DNA of 64,000 bases from an uncultured Mediterranea sp. Its GTDB lineage: Bacteria; Bacteroidota; Bacteroidia; Bacteroidales; Bacteroidaceae. Position numbers and translations under genes: made by a program. Shown piece after piece: positions 40,432 through 48,651 of this stretch. The DNA is taken from assembly GCA_945641355.1 (NCBI GenBank), contig CALZEQ010000001.1, positions 157,363 to 221,362 of the forward strand. The letters are read 5' to 3'. The notes under the pieces were generated by a model. That model was not told where the DNA came from and did no database searches. It was given only the letters and a program-made list of their open reading frames with translations. Within the stretch, counting starts at the first letter, position 1. Each line of letters opens with the position of its first letter.

Positions 40432-42276
40432 TCATTGTAGGTTGGTGTCTATTACCTTGATTTTTTCTTCTATCAGTTTAATGTCGCCTTTCAGCTTATC
40501 TACTTTTCGGTTGATTTCATTCAACAGGCTATTGCCTTTCTTTGATGAGGCCGTCAGAAAACCGAGGTTGTTTTCGTAGGTCTGTAACTCACTCTTCATG
40601 GCTTCGTAGGCGCGTGCCAATTTCTCACGTTCGCGATATAGGGCCTGCGAGCCTCCCTCTTGTATAGAATTGATGGAGGTTTTGAAATTATCCAACTTCT
40701 TGGTTGAAGCCGACAGGTTGAAGCGGTCGAATAATCCGTCAACCAGCGTGCGGTACTGTTTGTAGAGCTTGTCCTTCTCTTTAAAAGGTACATGGCCAAC
40801 ACTGTTCCACTCCTTTGTCAGTTCGCGTACCAGACGGGTGGCTTCGTCTATAGCGGTTTCTTCATCAATTTCCTGCAGGCGGGCTATGATGGAACGTTTC
40901 TTGTCCAGATTCTCCTGTTCAATGCTTCGCTGGCTGGAGGTAGCTTTGGCCTTTTGATCGAAGAAATAGTCGCATGCCGAGATGAAGCGTTTCCATACGG
41001 CATCCGAATGTTTTTTGGCCACAGGACCTATTGTTTTCCACTCTTTCTGCAGACGGGTCAGTTCATCGGCTGTCGCTTTCCAGTCGGTACTCTCTTTCAG
41101 CGCTTCGGCACGTTCACAGAGGGCACGTTTCTTTTCCAGATTCTCGTTCATCCCCTCCTTCAGTGCTTTAAAGAATTCACCTTTGCGACGGAAGAAGTCG
41201 TCGCATGCCGAACGGAAACGCTCGAAAATCTTGACGTTCATCTTTTGTGGTGCGAAGCCTATGGTCTTCCATTTGGCTTGTAGGGCAATGATTTCCTGTG
41301 TCTTGTTCTCCCATGATGCGAAACTGGTCAGTTCGCCATATTCGATGGATTCAATAATCTCGCAGATGACAGTCTTCTGGTCCAAATTATGCTGTTCGGT
41401 CTCTTTCAACGCCTCGAAATGTTGCTGATGACGACGGTTGACAGTGGTGGAAGCCTCTTTAAAACGTGCCCATAGACTTTCGCGCAACTCCTTGGCTACA
41501 GGACCTGTGTCACGGAATTCCTGATGCAGTTTTTGCAGTTGGTGGAAGGCGGAAACGACATCCGGCTCACCAGCTAACTTTTCAGCTGCTTCACAGAGCC
41601 GTGTCTTGATTTCCAGATTCTTCTTGAAGTCGTATTCGCGGAACTCGTTGTTCAGTTTCAGCAGGTCATAGAACTTCTCGACGTAGAGCTGGTAACTCTT
41701 CCAAAGTTCATTGGCTTTCCCTTGCGGAATGAGTGTTACCTCGTTCCATTGTTGTTGCAGCTTCTTGAACTCATTGTAATTCTTGTTGGCATCGTCGGGT
41801 GATTCTATCAACTCTTTCAGCTCTTCGATGATGGAGAGCTTTATCTGCAGATTCAGTTCTTTCTGTTTCTCTTGTTCGGCGGTCAACTGGCCTCTTTTCT
41901 CTTTAATGACGGACATCAGACTTTTGAACTCCTCCTCCCGTGAATCGGGTTGGGGAGTGAATGCGTCGGCTTCACCACCTTGATCAATGAATGCCTTGCG
42001 TGCTGTTTCCAACTCTGCGTTGTGTAGCTTATAGAACAGTTGTTTCAAACTGTCTATTTCGCTTTTTGCGCTGTTCTCCACATCTTCTGTAATCGCTTTC
42101 AGGCGGGCCAGAATTTCCTCCTTGGTCAACCGTTGGGTGGTTACAGCAGGTTTCTCTGCAGTCTCGTTTTCTGCTGGAGCTTCGGGCTCTGTCGGCTCAA
42201 GGCTCTCCGCTGTCTTTTTTTCTTCTTCTAATTCCACCGTTTTTTCGGGGAGATTAGTGTCATGAGTGTCCGTCAT
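40432..42276 (-). CDS. DUF349 domain-containing protein
   Basis: 614 aa coiled-coil with repeated W..(R/K)F..A.D.FF.(R/K)K units. Confidence 0.92.
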   Translation of the reverse strand: MTDTHDTNLPEKTVELEEEKKTAESLEPTEPEAPAENETAEKPAVTTQRLTKEEILARLKAITEDVENSAKSEIDSLKQLFYKLHNAELETARKAFIDQGGEADAFTPQPDSREEEFKSLMSVIKEKRGQLTAEQEKQKELNLQIKLSIIEELKELIESPDDANKNYNEFKKLQQQWNEVTLIPQGKANELWKSYQLYVEKFYDLLKLNNEFREYDFKKNLEIKTRLCEAAEKLAGEPDVVSAFHQLQKLHQEFRDTGPVAKELRESLWARFKEASTTVNRRHQQHFEALKETEQHNLDQKTVICEIIESIEYGELTSFASWENKTQEIIALQAKWKTIGFAPQKMNVKIFERFRSACDDFFRRKGEFFKALKEGMNENLEKKRALCERAEALKESTDWKATADELTRLQKEWKTIGPVAKKHSDAVWKRFISACDYFFDQKAKATSSQRSIEQENLDKKRSIIARLQEIDEETAIDEATRLVRELTKEWNSVGHVPFKEKDKLYKQYRTLVDGLFDRFNLSASTKKLDNFKTSINSIQEGGSQALYREREKLARAYEAMKSELQTYENNLGFLTASSKKGNSLLNEINRKVDKLKGDIKLIEEKIKVIDTNLQ

Positions 42277-42424
42277 TGTATTTATTCTTTTAGGGACGGG
42301 GCGTGCCCCGTAGGATTATAAGCCACAAATTAACAAAATAAATTGGTTACTTCATACTTTTTTCTGGTTTTTTTCTTGTTATCAGTCTGTTTTTCTTTGA
42401 AAAAGTAAACTGTTGTGCAGTATA

Positions 42425-43771
42425 TCAAGATAAAAGTACGGTAATTCCCATATAGAGCATCATGCCGATAATGTCGTTGGTGATGGAAATAAAGGGACCG
42501 GTGGCAATGGCCGGATCAACCTTCAACTTCTCCAGCGTCATGGGTACCAGCGTACCGAAGATGGAGGCGAACATAACAACGGCAAAGAGGCTGATGGATA
42601 CGGAATAGGTTACGGTAGCCGTAGCTCCGAACCGTATGAAATTGTAGATGTATACCAGCAAGGAGATGATGGTGGCATTGATGAGGGCTACTACAGCCTC
42701 CTTGACAATCTGCCGGAAGGTGTCTTTGGCATCAAGCGAACTGTTGGCCAGACCTTGCACCACGATAGCCGATGACTGTGTACCCACATTTCCACCGGTG
42801 CCGCCAATCAGGGGGATATAGAGTGCCATCTCGGGATGGGCGGCAAAGGTGCTGTCGAAGTTTCCCAATATCATGGAGTTGCCGATACCGCCCAGCATAC
42901 CTATCAGCAGCCAAGGCAGGCGTGCCGTAGTCTGGCGTACCACGTTATCATCTGTCTCTACGTCTTGTGAGAGACCGGATGCCAACTGGTAGTCGCGTTC
43001 AGACTGCTCACGAACCTCGTCCATGACATCGTCTACGGTAATCTGGCCCACCAATCGTCCGATGCTGTCAACTACCGGAACGGCCACCAAGTCATATTTT
43101 TCAATCATTTGTACCACTTCGTCAATGGGTGTATCTACGTGAACGGAGAGCGGATCTTTCTTCATGACATGCTTCACCTTTGATACGGAAGGTGATGTAA
43201 TCATCTTCTTCAGCGGAAAGACACCCTGCAGGCGGTCGTCGTCATCGATGACATAGACATAATAGATCTCATCCAACTGTTCAGCCTGTTGGCGCATCTC
43301 TTTCAGACATTCAGGCATACTCCAGTTTTCGTTGACGGTTACCATTTCTGTACCCATCAAACCACCAGCCGTGTCTTCGTCGTATTTCAGCAAGTCGACG
43401 ATGTCGCCGGCTTGTTCGATATCCTCGATGTGCGACAGTACCTCTTCCTGTTTGTCTTCGTCCAGTTCTCGCATCAGGTCCACGGCATCGTCCGTGTCCA
43501 TATAGTCAACGAACCGTTTGGCAATGGTTTCTGACGGCAGTATCTCAAGGAATTCCTTACGTACGTCTTCGTCCATCTCCACCAAGACGTCTGCGGCAGT
43601 TTCGTTATCCAACAGCCGGTAGACGAAGCGTGCGTCTTCCGGATCCAGGTCGTTACATAGTTCTGCTATATCGGCCGGATGAAGGTCGGTGAGCATTGCC
43701 TTTACGTTTTCGGCATCTTTCTGCTCGATGTACCCTTTGACTTTGTCTATGTATTCTTCGTCAATTTCCAT
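42425..43771 (-). CDS. mgtE: Magnesium transporter MgtE
   Basis: 448 aa; MgtE N-domain, tandem CBS domains, C-term TM domain GGTGGNVGTQSSAIVVQGLA. Confidence 0.97.
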   Translation of the reverse strand: MEIDEEYIDKVKGYIEQKDAENVKAMLTDLHPADIAELCNDLDPEDARFVYRLLDNETAADVLVEMDEDVRKEFLEILPSETIAKRFVDYMDTDDAVDLMRELDEDKQEEVLSHIEDIEQAGDIVDLLKYDEDTAGGLMGTEMVTVNENWSMPECLKEMRQQAEQLDEIYYVYVIDDDDRLQGVFPLKKMITSPSVSKVKHVMKKDPLSVHVDTPIDEVVQMIEKYDLVAVPVVDSIGRLVGQITVDDVMDEVREQSERDYQLASGLSQDVETDDNVVRQTTARLPWLLIGMLGGIGNSMILGNFDSTFAAHPEMALYIPLIGGTGGNVGTQSSAIVVQGLANSSLDAKDTFRQIVKEAVVALINATIISLLVYIYNFIRFGATATVTYSVSISLFAVVMFASIFGTLVPMTLEKLKVDPAIATGPFISITNDIIGMMLYMGITVLLS

Positions 43772-43795
43772 AACTTTATCTTCTGTTCTGACGAG

Positions 43796-44587
43796 TTATT
43801 GCTTTATGTTCAGTACTTTCTCTACGCGATTGGTCAAATCTACAAACTCTTGTACGGAGAGCTGTTCCGGTCGGCGGTTGAACAGTGCATCTTCCGTCAG
43901 CGGACAATCCTTGCCAAGTAACGGCTTGATGGAGTTGCGCAACGTTTTGCGTCGTTGGTTAAAGGTGGTCTTCACTACTTGTCTGAACAACTGTTCATTG
44001 CAACCCAATTCTCGGGTATCGTTGCGCATCATGCGGATGACTGCGCTTTTCACCTTAGGAGGAGGATTGAACACATGCTCACTGACGGTAAAGAGATACT
44101 CCACGTCGTACCATGCTTGAATCAAGACACTCAATATACCATACGTCTTACTGCCTGGAGCGGCGGCAATGCGTTCGGCCACCTCCTTCTGAATCATACC
44201 TGTGCAGCAGGGTATCAGTTCTTTGTTGTCCAGCATCTTGAAGAATATCTGGCTGGATATGTTATAGGGATAGTTACCCGTCAGCACAAAAGGGCGTCCG
44301 GCAAACAGGCGGTCCAGGTGCATCTTCAGAAAATCATCTTCTATGATACCTTCTTCCAGCACCGGATAGGCTTCACGCAGGTAGGCTACCGATTCAAAAT
44401 CAACCTCCACCACCTTCAGTTCACGTGCTTTGGGAAGCAGGAACTGAGTAAGTACCCCCATACCAGGCCCTACTTCCAGAATGGGTAGGGTAGGGTAGGC
44501 ATCCACCGTGTCGGCTATGGCTTGTGCCACTTTCAGATCTTTCAGAAAGTGCTGGCCGAGAAACTTTTTTGGTTTTACTAATCTCAT
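43796..44587 (-). CDS. rsmA: 16S rRNA (adenine(1518)-N(6)/adenine(1519)-N(6))-dimethyltransferase
   Basis: 263 aa; KKFLGQHFLKD, LEVGPGMGVLT, LTGNYPYNIS. Confidence 0.97.
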   Translation of the reverse strand: MRLVKPKKFLGQHFLKDLKVAQAIADTVDAYPTLPILEVGPGMGVLTQFLLPKARELKVVEVDFESVAYLREAYPVLEEGIIEDDFLKMHLDRLFAGRPFVLTGNYPYNISSQIFFKMLDNKELIPCCTGMIQKEVAERIAAAPGSKTYGILSVLIQAWYDVEYLFTVSEHVFNPPPKVKSAVIRMMRNDTRELGCNEQLFRQVVKTTFNQRRKTLRNSIKPLLGKDCPLTEDALFNRRPEQLSVQEFVDLTNRVEKVLNIKQ

Positions 44588-44715
44588 GTATCAACAAAAT
44601 GGTTACATTTGCTCCGCCTTAAGAGAATCGTTCTTCGTAAGGCGCATCAAAGGTAATTCTTTTTGCCGAAGAATAAAGAATGATACCGAAAAAAATGAGT
44701 GAAAACGTCGACTGA

Positions 44716-45684
44716 ATGAAAAAGACATTGAAAATCGTTTTGCCCATCCTGCTGGGTGCTTTTATACTCTATTGGGTTTACCGGGATTTTGATTTTTCCC
44801 GTGTACGCGACGTGTTGTTGCATGACACGGATTGGGGATGGATGTTGCTGTCGCTTGTGCCGGGGGTGTTGAGCCATGTATTCCGTGGGTGGCGGTGGAA
44901 ACAGACTCTGGAGCCATTAGGTGCATCCCCCAGACGTGGCAGCTGCGTGGATGCTATCTTCCTCTCTTATGCCGCCAATCTGGTACTTCCCCGGGTAGGG
45001 GAGGTGTCACGTTGTGGAGTGTTGGCTCGTCATGATCAGGTCTCGTTTGCACAATCGCTTGGTACAGTGGTGACGGAACGTCTTATAGATACACTTTGTA
45101 TATTGTTGATTACCGGTGTTACATTCCTGTTGCAGATGCCGGTTTTCTTTCGTTTCTTTGAGGAGACAGGCACTAAGATTCCTTCGTTGGTTCACCTGCT
45201 TATGTCGCCCTGGTTTTATGTGTCCCTGTTCTGCGTCATCGGGGTAGTGGCTCTTTTTTATTATCTGTTGCGGGCACTCTCGTTCTTTGAGCGGGTGCGT
45301 GGTGTGGTGCTGCACGTATGGCAGGGCATCCTCTCACTGAGCAGGGTACGCCACGTGTCTTTGTACGTGCTCTATACGTTGCTGATATGGGCCTGCTACT
45401 ACTATCATTTCTATCTCACCTTGTTCTGCTTCCCATTCACCGCCGGGCTGGATTCACTGGCCGGTTTGGTGATGTTTGTGGCAGGTACCTTCGCTGTAAT
45501 CGTACCTACACCCAATGGAGCCGGTCCGTGGCACTTTGCCGTCATCACCATGATGATGCTTTACGGGGTCAGTGCTACGGATGCTGCCGTGTTTGCTCTC
45601 ATTGTCCACGGTGTGCAGACATTACTCGTCATTCTGTTGGGAGGATGGGGCTGGGCTCATCTGGCATGGACGAATCGTAGGTAA
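44716..45684 (+). CDS. Lysylphosphatidylglycerol synthase TM-region/flippase-like family membrane protein
   Basis: 322 aa multi-TM; SLVPGVLSHVFRGWRWKQTLEPLG, PTPNGAGPWHFA. Confidence 0.87.
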   Translation: MKKTLKIVLPILLGAFILYWVYRDFDFSRVRDVLLHDTDWGWMLLSLVPGVLSHVFRGWRWKQTLEPLGASPRRGSCVDAIFLSYAANLVLPRVGEVSRCGVLARHDQVSFAQSLGTVVTERLIDTLCILLITGVTFLLQMPVFFRFFEETGTKIPSLVHLLMSPWFYVSLFCVIGVVALFYYLLRALSFFERVRGVVLHVWQGILSLSRVRHVSLYVLYTLLIWACYYYHFYLTLFCFPFTAGLDSLAGLVMFVAGTFAVIVPTPNGAGPWHFAVITMMMLYGVSATDAAVFALIVHGVQTLLVILLGGWGWAHLAWTNRR

Positions 45685-46206
45685 TCAGTTCCTATCGAAC
45701 CGTCCGCCTCCTACCCAATGCTGCCGGTAGTACTCTTCCAGTAGGCTGCTGACCATTACTCCCTGGCTGCTGGCGTGGATAAACTTCCACTCCTTCAGGT
45801 AGATGCCTACATGGGCAATCTTCCGGCCGGAGGAGGTGGTAGTGAAGAATAGCAGGTCGCCCGGACGTAGTTCATCGCGTGTAAGCAGGTGCGGACAGAG
45901 GTTGTGCTGGGCGGAGGCGTTGCGTGGAAGGCGTATATGGTAGACGGTCCGGTAGAGCTGATGGGTCAACCCGGAGCAGTCTATACCCTCACGGCTGTCG
46001 CCTCCGCTGCGATGGGGGGTACCTATCCATTCTGCAGCATTCAGATAGAGCTTGTGGTTGTCGTTGCGGTCAATGTCCAAACCCAGACGAAGGCCGGCAT
46101 GGGCCAATGTGCGATAGTAGCCGTCCGGGTGCGAAGTGTTGCATGAAGCCAAGCTGAGTATCAGACCAACCGTCAGAAGGAAGTGGTATGTCGCAGTCTG
46201 TTTCAT
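45685..46206 (-). CDS. NlpC/P60 (C40) family peptidase
   Basis: GIDCSGLTHQLYRTVY, PGDLLFF, HVGIYL; start ATG at 46206 overlaps upstream stop. Confidence 0.92.
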   Translation of the reverse strand: MKQTATYHFLLTVGLILSLASCNTSHPDGYYRTLAHAGLRLGLDIDRNDNHKLYLNAAEWIGTPHRSGGDSREGIDCSGLTHQLYRTVYHIRLPRNASAQHNLCPHLLTRDELRPGDLLFFTTTSSGRKIAHVGIYLKEWKFIHASSQGVMVSSLLEEYYRQHWVGGGRFDRN

Positions 46207-46976
46207 GCTTCTTCGGATTGGGGGGTGGCGGAAGCTTCGTCGTTTTGGCATTGCTCTTCGGCAATCTCCTGTTCAACGCGGACATTGAAATAGGCCTCCA
46301 GTTCTTGCTCAGCTGAATTGTTTACGTTGTGGAGGTCACGCAGAATCACTCCGTATTCCAGCAGTGCAATGCGTGAACAGACGTCGACCGTATGGTTCAG
46401 GTTGTGGCTGGAAATGATGACAGTGGCCTGCTGCTCTTCGTTGTAGCGTTTCAACAGATGTTTGATGATGGACTGCGAACTGGGGTCGAGGAAGTTGAAA
46501 GGTTCGTCCAGAATGAGCAGCGAGGGGTGATGAAGCATGGCAGAGATGATGCCTATCTTCTGCTTGTTGCCCATGGAGAAGTTACGGATGAACTTCTTCT
46601 GTCCCAATACTTCACCATTCATGAAGCGTTCAAAAGGTTTCAGACGCTGATCCACCTCCTCTTTCTTCAGTCCATACATCTTCCCGATGAAGTAGAAATA
46701 CTCTTCGGGGGTAAGGTAGTCTATCAGGAAGCCGTCATCGATAAAGGCTCCGGTTGTGTTCTTCCACTCTTCGGACTTCGATACGTCCGTACCGTCAATA
46801 CTTACGTGACCCTGGTCGGCCTTGAGCAAATCGAGTATCAGGCGGAAGAGGGTGGTTTTCCCAGCTCCGTTGTTGCCCACCAGACCGAGCATGTCGCCTG
46901 ACTGGATGGTATAGTTATCTATGTTGACGGCTATCTTGCTGCCGAATTTTTTCTGAAGGTTTGATAGAGTAATCAT
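46203..46976 (-). CDS. ABC transporter ATP-binding protein
   Basis: 257 aa; GNNGAGKTTLFRLI Walker A, FSMGNKQKIGIISAM signature-like, LLILDEPFNFLDP Walker B. Confidence 0.95.
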   Translation of the reverse strand: MITLSNLQKKFGSKIAVNIDNYTIQSGDMLGLVGNNGAGKTTLFRLILDLLKADQGHVSIDGTDVSKSEEWKNTTGAFIDDGFLIDYLTPEEYFYFIGKMYGLKKEEVDQRLKPFERFMNGEVLGQKKFIRNFSMGNKQKIGIISAMLHHPSLLILDEPFNFLDPSSQSIIKHLLKRYNEEQQATVIISSHNLNHTVDVCSRIALLEYGVILRDLHNVNNSAEQELEAYFNVRVEQEIAEEQCQNDEASATPQSEEA

Positions 46977-47039
46977 AACAAAGGATATCTTATAATTAAA
47001 TGATATGGATGGGTAATCTCATTTTTCTGGTTGCAAAGT

Positions 47040-48530
47040 CTATTTCTGTCGGCTGTCACGGAAACCTTCCATGTTTTGGTAACGGCGTTTCATGAAACGT
47101 TTGTAGACCATGCGCAACCAGAAGCGCGAAGTGAGTATGAAGACGAGGCCCGTGCCGATGAAGATGCAGGATACCACCGTGTCATCAAACAGTGCCTGCA
47201 GGCCGAACAGCATAATCAGGGGTACGCCCATGGCAGCCATGGAAAGGAGATTCTGCATACCTGTACCCATATTCCGTTGGGTCATCTTGTTGTTCAGATC
47301 AATGGTTTTGTTGTTGTATATAGCCATTTGGAAAAGGCAGAAGTACACAAATCCGGGGACGAAAGTAACCCATGACAGACAGGTGAGTACAGAGACCTTT
47401 CCCATAATCATGGCGGGTGACATCAGCAGCAGGGGAATCAGCTGTCCCAGTGTGTATAAGGCATACTTGGCCTGGAGCAGGGAGTAGATGCTCTCCTTAC
47501 GGCTCATCAGTCCATCAATGTAGTTGCCTTCGTATCCCATGATGGTGCTGAGGAAGAGAATGCCGAAGAGGGAGAAGTTGTACATCACCAGAAAGTCCTT
47601 CATGCCGCCTTGATAGACATCGCTGAAAGCAATCAGGATGCTGAACATCAGTACCACGCCGCCAGCCATATAGAGGCCACGCTTGCATATCTTGTTGCGG
47701 AGCATCAGCTTCAGTTCCAGCTTCATATATTCGCCTACCTGTCCGTAACGTTCCAGAAAGCGGTATTCGGACACTTTCTTTACCTGTATGGTGCTGTCCT
47801 CCACCTTATTGATCTCATTATAGACCATTCTGCTTATCAGACGGCGGTCAATCAGATAAAATACGGCAATAGTAGCCAAGGTGCCGAGGAAGGTGAGGGG
47901 ATCGCCCAGAATAAAGCCTTCGCCCACGTTGAGTGAAAAGTCGAACAGGGGACTTCGGTCAGGTATCAGTAGAACGGCTGCCAGAACTCCGTAGACACAG
48001 AGGGGAAGTAGCAGCCACCAGAAGCGTTCGCTCATCAGCGTACGGCAGAGCAGGAACCAGTAGTTGTTGAGCAGCATCAGCAGCCAGATGCCGATGATGT
48101 AGGTCGCTACCCCTGTCACTCCGTAGAAGCGGGAGATGCTGAGAATGGCAAAGGGAACAAAGAAAAAGAACCAGAAAAGGTTGTAGCTGTCCAGGCCGGA
48201 ACGGAGCAATAGGATGTCTATCAGACGGCTCCGCTTGATGGGCAGCAGCATGTAGGGTTTCATCTCCTGGGTAGCCGTCTTCTGAAAAGGCAGACGGATG
48301 ATGAAGTCGATGAACAGGACAAACAGCAGACCGCTGTTCAGTACGTGGTAGGATTCGCGCGCACCTCCGCTGAACGCAAAAGCGAATACGCTGCCGAAGA
48401 AGATGAAGTAGCCGGCCCAGAAGACAACCATCAGGTATATCCAGAACTTGGCAAAACGGCTTTTCTCGTACATGGGGTTACGCTTTTCGGCCAGTTTGCC
48501 GTGGCGGCGGAGCTCTAAAAACAGGTTCAT
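47040..48530 (-). CDS. DUF5687 family membrane protein (ABC permease-like)
   Basis: Multi-TM; N-term MNLFLELRRHGKLAEKRNPMYEKSRFAK; next to ABC ATPase. Confidence 0.85.
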   Translation of the reverse strand: MNLFLELRRHGKLAEKRNPMYEKSRFAKFWIYLMVVFWAGYFIFFGSVFAFAFSGGARESYHVLNSGLLFVLFIDFIIRLPFQKTATQEMKPYMLLPIKRSRLIDILLLRSGLDSYNLFWFFFFVPFAILSISRFYGVTGVATYIIGIWLLMLLNNYWFLLCRTLMSERFWWLLLPLCVYGVLAAVLLIPDRSPLFDFSLNVGEGFILGDPLTFLGTLATIAVFYLIDRRLISRMVYNEINKVEDSTIQVKKVSEYRFLERYGQVGEYMKLELKLMLRNKICKRGLYMAGGVVLMFSILIAFSDVYQGGMKDFLVMYNFSLFGILFLSTIMGYEGNYIDGLMSRKESIYSLLQAKYALYTLGQLIPLLLMSPAMIMGKVSVLTCLSWVTFVPGFVYFCLFQMAIYNNKTIDLNNKMTQRNMGTGMQNLLSMAAMGVPLIMLFGLQALFDDTVVSCIFIGTGLVFILTSRFWLRMVYKRFMKRRYQNMEGFRDSRQK

Positions 48531-48579
48531 GAGTAATGTGTGGGTTGAGTCAGAAGATAGATAGCATGTATAATCAGTA

Positions 48580-48634
48580 GAAAGACGGAGGTTCGTCAAA
48601 ACATAGCCGTGTCTTGAGGACCCCTCCGTCTTTC
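48580..48634. repeat. Long-loop hairpin, 12-bp stem (GAAAGACGGAGG/CCTCCGTCTTTC)
   Basis: Arms 48580-48591 and 48623-48634, 31-nt loop with inner TCAA/TTGA. Confidence 0.85.
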
Positions 48635-48651
48635 CGTTAGGAGGGGGAGAA

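Noticed and set aside
42296-42311. ACGGGGC-GT-GCCCCGT palindrome upstream of the DUF349 gene
   Set aside because: Real 7-bp dyad but short, and no second copy was noticed in the window; not enough to call an element
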